Positions 20,460-30,155 of a DNA stretch of 64,000 nt are shown here, in pieces. The notes beneath the pieces were generated by a model. That model ran no database searches. It saw only the letters and a program-made list of their open reading frames with translations, and had not been told where the DNA came from. Origin of the DNA: Ampelomyces quisqualis (lineage: Eukaryota > Ascomycota > Dothideomycetes > Pleosporales > Phaeosphaeriaceae); the NCBI GenBank assembly GCA_018398575.1, contig JAGTXZ010000018.1, forward strand, positions 2,604,001-2,668,000, read 5' to 3'. A program made the translations under genes and the position numbers. Position 1 is the first letter of the stretch; every line of letters starts with the position of its first letter.

Positions 20460-21193
20460 ATGGCCTCCGAAGTATTCTATACACCGCTAAGGTGGGAACG
20501 AGCAGAAAGTGACACATTCAACGTGTGGACAATAGGAGAGCCTCTTAACTCTGGCTCGCACATTGGCTGGACCACTGATAATTCCATTGCGAACTGGGTA
20601 CAAACGTTGGAAGACCCCAGTTGGACTATTCGCAGCTGCTGGAATTTCCCTCAAACATCTTTCGAAGAGACTAGGTCACTCCTCGGGGGAAATCACTGCA
20701 AGCAAGGACGGAATCGAAGGCTGGCATGGTGGCTAGAGCCACGTACGGGGGAGATCTACTATCTATCTTCAAGACCGGAGTGCAGCGTGAGCTTGGGATG
20801 TAAGTCTATTGCCCCTATACGCACTCTTCCGGCAGGTAACGTGGCGTTTCAGTATGATTCAGGATGCTACGTAACTGGAAGGAAGAAGGCGGAGTGAGGG
20901 TGGAAGGCATAGAAATGGAGACGCAGGGTGATATTGATGCTCTTAAGGAAGATATCGACAAGAGACTCGGGGAGTTTTCTATCTCGTTCGAAACAGTCGA
21001 GAAATTGCTCGAGGAAGATGATCAAAGTGCTAAGACGAAGCCACCACAGAGCAGCCTAACCGGTATAGTTTCAGCATCTCAGTCATCAGATAGTGCTGCT
21101 GAAGATCGTACGGAAGAAACTGGCACAGTGAGCTCTTCGCATGTCACTGCTGGAGGTTCCTTCTCCAAAAGAGTGAAGGGCATTTTGCCTTGA
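20460..21193 (+). CDS. unresolved small protein locus (two frames)
   Basis: A first frame from the ATG at 20460 runs to 20897 and encodes a Trp-rich, globular-looking polypeptide (WTIGEPLNSGSHIGWTTDNS, SWTIRSCWNF, LAWWLEPRTGEIYYL). A second frame, 20864-21193, encodes a hydrophilic, acidic and Ser-rich segment (IDALKEDIDKRLGEFSISFE). They could be one gene joined near 20787-20862, where possible donors (20787, 20800) and acceptors (20835, 20852) occur. No combination I tried gives a continuous frame without a stop, so either the model or the sequence is broken. I recognise no family. A decayed gene next to the transposon is a reasonable alternative. Confidence 0.35.
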
Positions 21194-22195
21194 TGACGAG
21201 TCACGACAAAACAAGGCGTAATCGAATCTGAATACTGAAGATAGCGATACTTTAAGACACTTCGGGCGCCAAGTCTATTCGTTTTCATCACTGGATGGAT
21301 TGCTTTATCGATATTACAATGGATAATTTTCACACAATACTGAAGGCTCCAATCTGTAGCAGGCCAGCAGCTTCCATTTATTCGTTCATTATAGATACCC
21401 CAATAAACATTGCCTGCTCAGGGCTCAGGACTTGATTAATGGTACTAATGGGAATGACTTTAATCATAAAATATCTACTAGTCTTTCGTTGCGAAGAAAA
21501 CCAGAAGGCTAACGAGAAGCAAGATTGCTTACAAATGCACTTCTGTGCTGGAAACTCATGCAGGTTTGTTAGTATGCTTGTTAGTAGAAGTGTAGTCATC
21601 GCAGGAAGCTTTTTAGTACAGCGAACAGGTGTCACCCGTGCATAGATCGCAATGCTCCCCTTGCTCATGGAAATTCACGGGTCATCCGATATGCTCGACC
21701 ATCGAATTTGGAGTCTTCTCAGTAATTATCCAAGATGCTGATGAATCAGTGATGCAAGTTAGAAAAGTACAAATTGTCAAGATGTATGCACTCTTCGGCC
21801 ATCAAAGATTCATTCAAACCTGACGTTACACCTCGCCCAACAGCAGCACAAAGCCAAGTACCAAAGTCTGGGCGATGGAACACTCTTTCGGCTGTGAATC
21901 ACATCTTGGGAACATAAACATTCCTGCACTAGAAGACCCGAAGATTATTTCTTAGGCTCTGGTATTGTGGAAGTGGGTTCGGGTCAATGAAGAACTGGCA
22001 CGTGCGTGCTTAGACTTTGTGTGTTTCTATTTTGACAACAAAACACTGACGTGAATGATCAACGGCAATATCAAATGGGTGCTAAAGATGATGCACTCAA
22101 GTTTCGCAACCAAACCAGATCCAAACAAACTCGCTATGCAAGACGCAGCGCAAACCGTTCCAAGAACAATAAACAAAAAAGATTGTGCAGTGGGT
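21194..22195. other. intergenic
   Basis: No coding frame above 103 codons, and none with recognisable motifs. It includes the 3' flank of the CDT1-like gene on the right. Confidence 0.45.
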
Positions 22196-23311
22196 CTAGG
22201 CAACACCGAGAGCAGCAAGCCGGCCTCTGACATCAGTTGGCCTCATTGTCTGGTTGACAACCACACTAGACAAAGCGCCCATGCTGATAATGGACACATA
22301 GCCCGGAGCAAGCTCACTCGAGAGCACCTCGATACACTTCATAGCCTCGTCTTGCGAGATTGGTGAGCGGATTGAGCCTTGCAGCGCCTGGATGAGAGTT
22401 GTTGTAGAGAAGGATACGCGTGTGCCAGGTTTGCTCGCGCACAGCAGTGAAAGAACACGAAGGACTTCGGGCGCACGCTGCAGAGCGGCAGTTCGTTGTA
22501 GCTCGGCCGGAGTCGGTGCAGCAGGTCCACACTTGGCAGCCTCCTGCTTTGCAAGGATTCGGTCGAGCAGATTTGTTTTGCGGACAGCAGCAAACTCGGT
22601 GATCTTGGGCTGCGCTGGCTGTTGAAGGATTTGCGGCTCGTTTTCTTTGCCGAGCGATGGCCTCGTCTTCTTCTGCGAGCGACCCTGCTGGACACTCTCT
22701 TTGAACTCCCTCAGCCTTTTCCTGCCCTTTTCCTGCAGCGGTGCCAGCGCGGTCAGCGAGGCGCAGGTTGTGACGTCAGCGAGCGGGAGCTGGGCGATAA
22801 ATTTGGACATGGCAGCATCGTCGAGAAACGTCTCCATACGTGTTTGTTTCAGCTCGGCCTTCTTCGGTCGCCCGCGGCCTCGCTTTGGAGTTGCGATTGG
22901 CCGGGCCATGAGCTGGTGGGACATGCGCCATTCGGCCCAGAGACTGTCGAGGCCGTCTTTGAAGAGATTTTGCAGTCCTTGCTCGTTGACGTTTGTCATG
23001 CCGTCGATCAGCGGGCTGTTGTCTTTGACCTCGACGCAGATCTTGCCGCGGCCATAGTCGGAAAGGTAGTAGGGGTTGTGTTGACCCGAGGGGCCGTGGT
23101 CCAGCACGCCAATGAGGAGTCGGATGTCGTCGCACGTGACCTGTCGCTGTCGCCAGACTTTGGTAGCGGATGCGGTCAGGTCGCGAAGGTCGGCGGGCGT
23201 CGAAGTGCCGTTGTGCGCGTAATGCAGCGACAGCGCGGTGAGAAAGGACGAGTGCAGCGCGAGGAGGCTGAGCAGCTCGGCCGGGAGGTGGCCAGGAACA
23301 ATAGGCGCCAT
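22196..23311 (-). CDS. CDT1: DNA replication licensing factor Cdt1-like
   Basis: A 371-residue reading from MAPIVPGHLPAEL (23311); the frame is open further upstream but without typical coding sequence. Cdt1 loads MCM2-7 onto origins with ORC/Cdc6. The C-terminal winged-helix region is the clearest part: LLDRILAKQEAAK, then LQRAPEVLRVLSLLCASKPG, RVSFSTTTLIQALQGSIRSPIS, and EAMKCIEVLSSELAPGYVSI. The middle holds an AT-hook-like KRGRGRPKK and a QxxxTxFF-like TRMETFLDD reminiscent of PCNA-interaction degrons. The N-terminal part (LHSSFLTALSLHYAHNGT, RLLIGVL) fits the fold that binds geminin in animals. Function rests on the C-terminal domain. Confidence 0.72.
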   Translation of the reverse strand: MAPIVPGHLPAELLSLLALHSSFLTALSLHYAHNGTSTPADLRDLTASATKVWRQRQVTCDDIRLLIGVLDHGPSGQHNPYYLSDYGRGKICVEVKDNSPLIDGMTNVNEQGLQNLFKDGLDSLWAEWRMSHQLMARPIATPKRGRGRPKKAELKQTRMETFLDDAAMSKFIAQLPLADVTTCASLTALAPLQEKGRKRLREFKESVQQGRSQKKTRPSLGKENEPQILQQPAQPKITEFAAVRKTNLLDRILAKQEAAKCGPAAPTPAELQRTAALQRAPEVLRVLSLLCASKPGTRVSFSTTTLIQALQGSIRSPISQDEAMKCIEVLSSELAPGYVSIISMGALSSVVVNQTMRPTDVRGRLAALGVA

Positions 23312-23809
23312 GTTGGTTGATGATAGTACAATTGATACGGCGATGAGATAGAGGAATCGATGCTGGTGGTCACTGGTGGGTGACGGCAGTGTTGATGTGC
23401 CGAGGGGCTGGCAAAACAGGACAGCCCGAAACGCGCTCCTTCTTCCTTGGCGCGTTCGCGTCGCGTTTTCGCCCGCCAATCAGGCCGCTCAATTGATATG
23501 GCAGCTCCAAGTCTCAAAACGAACACGCTAGCTTCACTCAGTGCACCTCTAGTCCCTCGATGCTTCATGCACATGCGACCATGTTGGCATTTGTAATTGT
23601 TGCACGGGTTTGATCGCATCCACTTTACAGCTATGATCGGTGGGAGCTGTCTTCATTCCGATGATTACTAAAAACATCTCAAATGGTACGAGATGGGAAG
23701 CCCAAGCCCTTCATACGCCGGTGCTGAAAGCAGATGCCATGTTCAAGCCTCAGAATCTGGTCACGACTTTGCGCATCTGCACAAGTCGAATGCACTCTCA
23801 CTGCAGCGC
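23312..23809. other. intergenic
   Basis: Promoter side of the CDT1-like gene and 3' flank of the next minus-strand gene. No separate gene seen. Confidence 0.45.
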
Positions 23810-24347
23810 TCATTTGAACCAGGAACCAAACCAGCTCTTGGTTTCCCGCGTGGCCTCAATGGCCTGCTTGTCAAACTTGTCCACGGCGGAGTTGACCTCC
23901 CTGCGGGTGCTGTTGAGTTCCCGCTCGGCCTGCACTTTTGCCTCTTCATACTTCTTCCTGGCCTCCACGCTGTACTGGTCCAGCTTCTGTTCGGCCTTTT
24001 GTGCCTCAGTCCTGGCTTGGTTGGCCTGTCAAAGTCAGCGCGACACTTGATAAATCTGAAGTTGCAAGCGTACGTATTGTTGAGCAGTTGAGCGCACTGC
24101 CTCGTAGCCCTCTTCGCCAGCCTTCTTGGCTTCCTTGTCCTGGCCGGGAAAGTCGCCCTTGACACGTCTTACTGCGTTTGCGGCATCATCTGTGGGAATA
24201 AGCATATGCGGAGAACATTGATGAGAGGAAACACGCACGCTCCGCCTTCTTCTCGGCAAGCTTTGGGTCGCCGCCAGCGCTGTACAGGTAATAACCAACA
24301 CCTCCAGCTGCGGCAAGACCAACGACGGGAAGAACACGACCAGACAT
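23810..24347 (-). CDS. 'calcofluor white hypersensitive'-type small membrane protein
   Basis: Exons 24347-24239, 24189-24074 and 24025-23810 (minus) give 146 residues. Introns are 49 bp (24190-24238) and 48 bp (24026-24073). The protein starts MSGRVLPVVGLAAAGGVGYY, a single N-terminal hydrophobic segment with a Gly-rich turn. A charged, Ala/Glu/Lys-rich amphipathic region follows (QDKEAKKAGEEGYEAV, EQKLDQYSVEARKKYEE), and it ends VDKFDKQAIEATRETKSWFGSWFK. This matches Ascomycota proteins usually labelled calcofluor white hypersensitive protein. The topology resembles small mitochondrial inner-membrane or cell-wall-stress proteins, but the true function is unsettled. Phases join cleanly (1, then 0). 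Confidence 0.72.
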
Positions 24348-24832
24348 GATGATTTGATGGGAGGTTCGATTTGGGGTAGTGTAGATTTGCGATTGGAGTG
24401 ATATGTGAAAGCGCAAAGTACAAGGAAGGAGGGCAGATACTTATGAGAGGGGAAGTCATGATGATGCCTGTCAGTTATGACGTATTCCCTTAGCTCTGAC
24501 AGGCACGGTCCACACCCGCGACGCGAACCAGATCGCCAGAGTGTGGAAGTTGGAACCCTGCGAAGATGGACGGGATCAGGGGACATATATCCTTCACACC
24601 TTCTCTTTTCCAACCTATTATTGAATCAGTATATTTTGAGCGGCCTCGCATTGTCACTGCATGCACTCTCGTGACTGCTCCACTTCTCGAGGCTCTTAGT
24701 TGCAACCCCTTAGTGACGCTCGACGGGCCGTTCTTTCCTGCCAACCACGACGAACCCATGGCTCCACGATAGCACCGGCGTGACGCCTTTCACCTCGTTT
24801 CCTTCTCTGCTCGACGTTAGCACGCGCGCAGC
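24348..24832. other. intergenic, divergent promoters
   Basis: Shared upstream region of the minus-strand small membrane protein and the plus-strand dysferlin-domain gene. Pyrimidine-rich sequence before 24833 fits a fungal leader. Confidence 0.45.
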
Positions 24833-25909
24833 ATGGCAGATCAGCAGATCAGCCTCGTCGACCACACCAACGGCGAGAGCACGCCGACGACACAGACGGA
24901 ATCAACACAGCCGCCTCAAACACCCGACGCACATATCGACGTCTTGTACGAAAATCAGCGCGGCTGGTTCATCTTCGGCATACCGCTCTTCTCCTCCAAA
25001 GCCCTGTGGAACCTGAGAATTGACCCCGCACCATGGTTGGATTCGAAGGGCAAGCCCTCGGCGGTCAACATTACAAACGCGCAGGTGCCTGATCCGAGCT
25101 GGAAATGGAACTGGAAGAGCTGGTACGTGGATATGAGTCTCGACGTAGATGAGGAAGGTTGGCAGTACAGTCTGCTTTTCAAAGGCTCGCCATGGCACGG
25201 CAACCACCCATGGTTCCACAGTTTCGTCAGGCGAAGACGCTGGTTACGGAAACGAGTCAAGCAGAGAATACCGCCAAAGACGAAGGAGAATGTACGCGAG
25301 AGACTGTTCGGCGACACCTTCAGCATCGGTACAACACTGGCAAGATCAGGCACTCTGGGGACAATGAGCGCGCAGGACAACAGCGGTGGGACGTCACTCA
25401 CTGACGAAGTCAAGGACATTTCCACATTGATGAGCAAGCTAAAGAAGGCGGCAATCGATCGAGAGAAGATTATCATCATCCACAAGTTTGTCGACGATGG
25501 GGGTGAGGAGCTGCACTACCTCGCAGACCAGGTTTGTCGTCCACTTCCCTGTATGTCACAACGACACTAACTCATATAGATACCCGCAATCATGTCCATG
25601 CTCATATTCCAGAACTCGCGCCGCCAACTTCTCTCCACCCTCATGGACCGCTTCGAAGCGGCCAAGTCACACCGCGGAGAACACGAGGAGTCTGGCAAGC
25701 CCGAGGGCGATGCAGAGGAACGCAGGATCAACAACCTTGTCAAGGCGATTGAGGCTGCAGACGCCGAGTGCAAGAAGCTGGAGTATTGGAGCGACATCCG
25801 CAATTTGGCACAAGAAGGAAACGCAGGCCAGGCAACAGATACGGAACATGGATGGGATGAGAAGTGGCAGGGCCTGGACGAGAGTGGTGCAAAGCACCCG
25901 GAGACTTGA
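24833..25909 (+). CDS. dysferlin-domain (Pex23/Mug65-like) protein
   Basis: Exons 24833-25531 and 25580-25909 encode 342 residues; the 48-bp intron has branch CTAAC and acceptor ATAG. Residues about 35-70 (VLYENQRGWFIFGIPLFSSKALWN, APWLD) are a DysFN module. Residues about 85-125 (DPSWKWNWKSWYVDM, DEEGWQYSLLFKGSPWHG) are a DysFC module with its paired Trp residues. A basic stretch (FVRRRRWLRKRVKQR) follows, then a helical C-terminal half. Dysferlin-domain fungal proteins include the peroxins Pex23/30/31/32 and Mug65/Spo73. No transmembrane helix is visible here, which favours the Mug65/Spo73 group over the membrane peroxins. Membrane-contact function is inferred from the family. Confidence 0.82.
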
Positions 25910-26054
25910 CATGGCAGTTTATTGCATTGGACTATTGGCGTTATTTGGCGCGACTAGGGAGATATCCTCTTTCATTCGTACACACCACGCACCTGGGTTT
26001 CGGTGCGGCTTGCATAGCATCACAGTACATAATACTACCTACAATACTGCATCA

Positions 26055-26456
26055 TCATCGGAGTACCCTTCTCACTCTGATCGGTCCACGAATATCCTCC
26101 AGCTTGTCTGCATCAATGACCTCTCCCTTCTGCATCACCTCCACTTCCCCAGCTTCGCGCTTCTCCCACATGACCTGCCGCACTGTATCCATAGTGTCCC
26201 TCCACTCTGACGCGCCGAGTGTTTGTAGCTCCGCCGCTGAGAATGCCCGAGCGATCTCGGAGGGGCAGATTGTTTTGGGAAATTGTCGTGCATCCAACAA
26301 GCGCTCGGCGTGTGACAGGATGATACCCTTCTTCTTAGCTTCGAGGCTTGGCTGTGCCATCGCCATTGCACTTTGTAGCCTTCTACGTTGCTGCCGAGGT
26401 GTAGAGAACGCAACCAATTTTGAAAAAAATGCTTGCGCATTCAGTTTGTGTTTCAC
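26055..26456 (-). CDS. DUF3253-type conserved small protein
   Basis: An uninterrupted frame of 133 residues. The body reads LLDARQFPKTICPSEIARAF, WRDTMDTVRQVMWEKREAGE, VEVMQKGEVIDADKLEDIRGPIRVRR. That matches the small winged-helix-like DUF3253 family shared by bacteria and fungi: a cysteine-containing CPSEIAR motif, an arginine-rich helix and a terminal basic strand. Shorter starts at Met31 or Met33 are possible, because the first 30 residues are basic and could also be a targeting leader. It is convergent with the dysferlin-domain gene. Function unknown. Confidence 0.72.
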   Translation of the reverse strand: MKHKLNAQAFFSKLVAFSTPRQQRRRLQSAMAMAQPSLEAKKKGIILSHAERLLDARQFPKTICPSEIARAFSAAELQTLGASEWRDTMDTVRQVMWEKREAGEVEVMQKGEVIDADKLEDIRGPIRVRRVLR

Positions 26457-26715
26457 TGCCGTGAATTCAATACGAGATGGGGTATGTTCTGATAGATCTC
26501 CGCGCTGAGCGCTTTCTTCCCAGAACAGTGATCGACAGCCGGCATTTTAGCTCGGCTGGGCAATGTTCTGACGTCGAAGCGGCCAATCGGCGTGCAGTAG
26601 AAACAACGCTTCTTCACGCCCAGCCTGTTCCCAACCGCATCTGTCCGCTGCATGTGAGAAAGCGCCTAAGAAGAAGGGAGACTGTTGGTGTGACACTTGG
26701 TGTTTTCCCTTCGTC

Positions 26716-27661
26716 ATGTTGTTACGGTTACCCCACGCTGTCCGCGCGGGCCGGGGTATTTCTAAACCAACGACACCCCTCGTGCCGGCGTCCTCGTCCC
26801 GTCTTACTTCTACCACTTGTGCAACCAAACACCACATTCGTTCCTTTTCGCTGTCGTGGAAAACGAATCTCAAAATGGCGTCAGAAGATCCTGAGAAACA
26901 GAAGCAGGTCCGAAAATACCTCCAGCAGAGCCATGATAGGATCTTTGAGAACAATAAGAGGTGGGCGGAAGAGATGAAGATGAAGAAGCCCGAGTTCTTC
27001 GCGGATCTGACGGCTGGTCAATCTCCAGAGTATCTCTGGATTGGTGAGTCCGCTCTTTCAGGACTTTGCACAGCGACCTCGACAAGCAATACAAGTCCTC
27101 CTTACAATCGATCATGTTAGACTGACACGTGACGGTACAGGCTGCTCCGACTCCCGCATCCCGGCTGAAGCCCTCACCGGCGTTGAACCAGGCGAAATGT
27201 TCATCCACCGCAACATCGCGAACCTCGTCAACAACATCGACCTCAACGTAATGTCCGTTGTCAACTACGCAGTCCGCCATCTCAAAGTCAAGCACATCGT
27301 CGTCTGCGGGCACTACGGCTGCGGCGGCGTCAAAGCCGCCATGACGCCCAAGGACATGGGCCTCTTGAACCCCTGGCTGCGAAACATTCGCGACGTGTAC
27401 CGACTACACCAAGATGAGCTGGATACCATCACAGACGACAACAAGAAGTACGACAGGCTCGTGGAATTAAATGTCCACGAGCAGTGCAGGAATTTGATCA
27501 AGACCGCTGCCGTACAGCAATGCTGGGCTGAAAACGAGTTCCCGGTCGTGCATGGGTGGGTGTTCGGATTCCAGGATGGATTACTGAAGGATCTCAAGTT
27601 TGATCATGAAGGGCAGTTGGCGGAGATTCAGAAGATTTATGACTTGACAAAGGACTTTTAG
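26716..27661 (+). CDS. beta-carbonic anhydrase
   Basis: Exons 26716-27043 and 27141-27661 encode 282 residues (intron 97 bp, GTGAGT...GTACAG). It catalyses CO2 hydration to bicarbonate. Zinc ligands and the activating pair are visible: Cys and Asp-Ser-Arg in IGCSDSRIP, then His and Cys in CGHYGCGGVKAA. FIHRNIANLV and NVMSVVNYAVRHLKVKHIVV are standard blocks, and HGWVFGFQDGLLKDL is the family C-terminus. The first 52 residues are basic and hydroxyl-rich (MLLRLPHAVRAGRGISK) like a mitochondrial presequence. A second Met (MASEDPEKQ, 26874) would give a cytosolic form. Confidence 0.92.
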
Positions 27662-28305
27662 GTGATATTGGGTTTGACAAAGGAGTTTGGTTTAGAGTTT
27701 GGTGTTGAGGGGACGATACCAGGAGATGCTCACATGTTGTTGAGGGTAGGCGTATGATGTAGAGTATGTAAGATAAATACCTGATACTGCAGTGACCTTG
27801 CAGCTTCACACGATTAAGCAGGCCGTTGGAACATGCGATTGCTGATTACGATCAAAGTGCACAAATGCTTTACGAAGTACACACTGCTGGGTAGCGTCCT
27901 TCATACCTGTGCGCAACATGATTGGCGGTGGTTGCTGGTCTTGGCACGCGGACGAATGACGCACTCAAGCGATACTACCCAATCAGTCGAAAGGTGTAGC
28001 AAAGCGACCGTACCTGATGCAGACACACCGTCCGAAGTCCTTCGGACGTATCCTTTCTTCGTGGACATTGGACTTACCACGACCACGCTGAAAGGACTTG
28101 AGCAGAAGAGCATGGGCGGGATGCTTCAATAGGATGGGACTGGGCAAAACTCGAGCGAGCAAAGCTGTACATAAGAGCGAGGGCACCACACAATGGAGGC
28201 CGACACACAACACCGAGCTCGAGCAGTATCATCACCTTGATATCTAGTTCACAGCATATCCCGATCACAACATCAAACCATCCTTCTCCGAACACAGGTT
28301 GCAAA
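27662..28305. other. intergenic
   Basis: 3' flank of the carbonic anhydrase and upstream region of the dehydrogenase pseudogene. A perfect short inverted repeat (GTCCGAAGTCCTTCGGAC) lies at 28029-28046. No gene seen. Confidence 0.45.
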
Positions 28306-29341
28306 ATGTCTCGCTACGCAGAAGCTCACAAGGTCGCCTACCTGAACGGTGCGAGACGCACAACTGCAAGTGATCAAAGACGAAGAGCTTTTCGGAAAGC
28401 TCAGTGACAAAGTCTTCCTTGTTACCGGCGTTTCTTCAGGTCTCGGTATCGAGACCTTGCGAGCGTTTCATGCCACTGGCGCCCACGTCTATGGTACTGT
28501 CCGCAACCTAGCCAAAGGGCAGAAAGTCGTCGACCAAATACTGAGCGAAAAGCACAAAGCAGGCGGTAAAACTGACCTGATCGAAATGGAACTCGACAGC
28601 CTCGACAGCGTGCGCAAGGGAGCGCAAGACTTTCTCTGGAAAAGTAACGGAAAACTCAACGTCTTCGTTGGCAACGCAGGCATCATGGCCTGCCCATTTG
28701 GCAAAACCCGCGACGGTTTTGAACAACAATTCGCCACGGACCATCTCTCGCACTTCCTCCTCTTCCACCTCGTCAAAGACGCCATGCTCGCGTCCGCAAC
28801 CCCCGAGTTTCCCAGCAGATGCGTCAGCGTCACGAGCCTAGCACACATCTTCAGCACTGTGCACCTCGACGATTACAACTACGATACCACGCCCTACAAC
28901 TCCTGGAATGCATACGGTCAGGCCAAAACAGCAAACATATGGTTCGACAACGCCATCGAACGACGCTTTGCCTCCCGAGACTTACACGCTACATCCGTGC
29001 ACCCAGGCGGCATCACAGAAGACCACGGCTCCGGGCTGAGCATGTTCGTCTCCGAAGAAACCAAGCACGCCATGTTAAGCAATCCAGGTATGCTCCGCAC
29101 GTTCAAGAATTCGGCGCAGGGCGCGGCGACGCAGGTGTATGCGGCGGTTAGTAGAGAATGAGCAAACAAGGGCGGCAGGTATCTCGCGAGTATGGCCGAG
29201 CAGAAGAGTAGAAAGGAGAGGAAGAAGGAGGACGGCATCTATGATAATGCGAATGAGGGGTATGAGGCGTGGGCGTATGATGAGGAGGGGGAGGAGAGGT
29301 TGTGGAGGGATAGTTTGGAGATGGTGGGGTTGAAGAAATGA
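28306..29341 (+). pseudogene. short-chain dehydrogenase/reductase, probably inactivated
   Basis: A retinol-dehydrogenase-like SDR with a Rossmann motif (VTGVSSGLGIETLRAF), NAGIMA, a catalytic Ser (VSVTSLAH), and YGQAK with catalytic Tyr and Lys. Two lesions are visible. First, the natural ATG (28306, MSRYAEAHKVAYLNGA) is in a different frame from the rest; the break lies at about 28347-28360, with no room for an intron. Second, TGA at 29159-29161 stands where the frame continues coherently. After it come ANKGGRYL and, near the end, EAWAYDEEGEERLWRDSLEM, stopping at 29339-29341; relatives have Trp here. Sequencing error at both places is possible but less likely than decay. Confidence 0.7.
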
Positions 29342-29982
29342 GGGTGGATGGCCGGTCATAATACAGACTGATTAGATTTTAATGGTTTCCTCCAGAGACT
29401 GCATTCTAGTAGGGCATAATGATGATTGCCCATATCACCGCAAACTATTTGGAACAGAGGCTCGAGATCAGGCATGTACGGATAGCCTAAGGGATCATGT
29501 GACTCCTAGGCACAGGACTTTGTGACAAGGCCTATCCTCTGCTCGATTCTATACTGAATTACAATCAACTCTTCCCTCAAGCTTCTTGTTCAAGACAAAT
29601 TATCCTCCAGCTTCTCCAATTGTTGTTCGCATAATTTCACCTGCACGCGGGGAAGATCGCTGCAAGTTGTGTCTGTTCGACGGAGGTGCTTGTCGTTCAG
29701 GCATACATGGCGATTGTAGACTGTGCAACAGTATAGACATGCACGAAGACATGGAATCAATACATTTATCGCCAATAATGTCCCACGGTGTAATTTTGTG
29801 TCGGCAAAGATCGTAAACTTGCCCCGCACAAGTAGTGCAACTTTTCGCTACCCGGCCTCACCATGTCGCAGAGTAGTAAAATTATTCGGCACCCCACCTG
29901 GTCCACTACACTGTGAGTCCAGTTAGTTTTGTTTGCTAATATTTAATTATCAAATCTTCAGTCATCCATCAAATCAAAACCA
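29342..29982. other. intergenic
   Basis: No recognisable gene between the dehydrogenase remnant and the tRNA gene. Short AT-rich leader just before the tRNA. Confidence 0.45.
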
Positions 29983-30142
29983 GCCTGGTTAGCTCAATCG
30001 GTAGAGCGTGAGACTCTTAGGTTTCACTTTCTGACGGAAGCGATTGATCCAATCTCAAGGTTGCGGGGTATGTGTTACCCTCTAAGAAGTCGTTGAGATG
30101 CCTTGTTCTAACAAGAGTCCAGTTCGACCCCCGCATCGGGCT
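29983..30142 (+). tRNA. tRNA-Lys(CTT) with anticodon intron plus an extra 55-bp insert in the T arm
   Basis: The acceptor stem GCCTGGT pairs with ATCGGGC (30135-30141, two G/U pairs). The D stem is GCTC/GAGC, and the anticodon stem TGAGA/TCTCA encloses CTT at 30016-30018. A normal tRNA intron of 32 bp (30020-30051) follows base 37. The T stem GCGGG (30063-30067) should run straight into loop TTCGACC (30123-30129) and stem CCCGC (30130-30134), but 30068-30122 is inserted exactly between them. Removing both introns leaves a perfect 73-nt tRNA-Lys. The A box TAGCTCAATCGG is intact. The B-box sequence GTTCGACC is retained because the insert ends in G. Confidence 0.9.
30068..30122 (+). other. insert at tRNA positions 53/54, spliceosomal-intron-like
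   Basis: 55 bp beginning GTATGT and ending CCAG, with TCTAAC (30107-30112) 11 nt before the 3' end. These are the 5' splice site, branch and acceptor of a very short fungal spliceosomal intron. Two small hairpins are also present: GGGTA/TACCC (30066-30080), which spans the 5' junction, and CTTGT/ACAAG (30102-30115), which includes the branch motif. Boundaries are ambiguous by one G. Confidence 0.75.
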
Positions 30143-30149
30143 TCTTCAC

Positions 30150-30155
30150 TTTTTT
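30150..30155 (+). terminator. RNA polymerase III terminator
   Basis: Six T residues 8 bp after the tRNA 3' end. Confidence 0.75.

Noticed and set aside
22622..23320. 232-codon plus-strand frame opposite the CDT1-like gene
   Set aside because: GC-rich antisense shadow; the minus strand carries the recognisable domain.
29159..29161. Programmed TGA readthrough in the dehydrogenase
   Set aside because: The following base context (TGA GCA) is not the strong CTA readthrough signal, the extension lacks a peroxisomal C-terminus, and a second lesion exists; decay is simpler.
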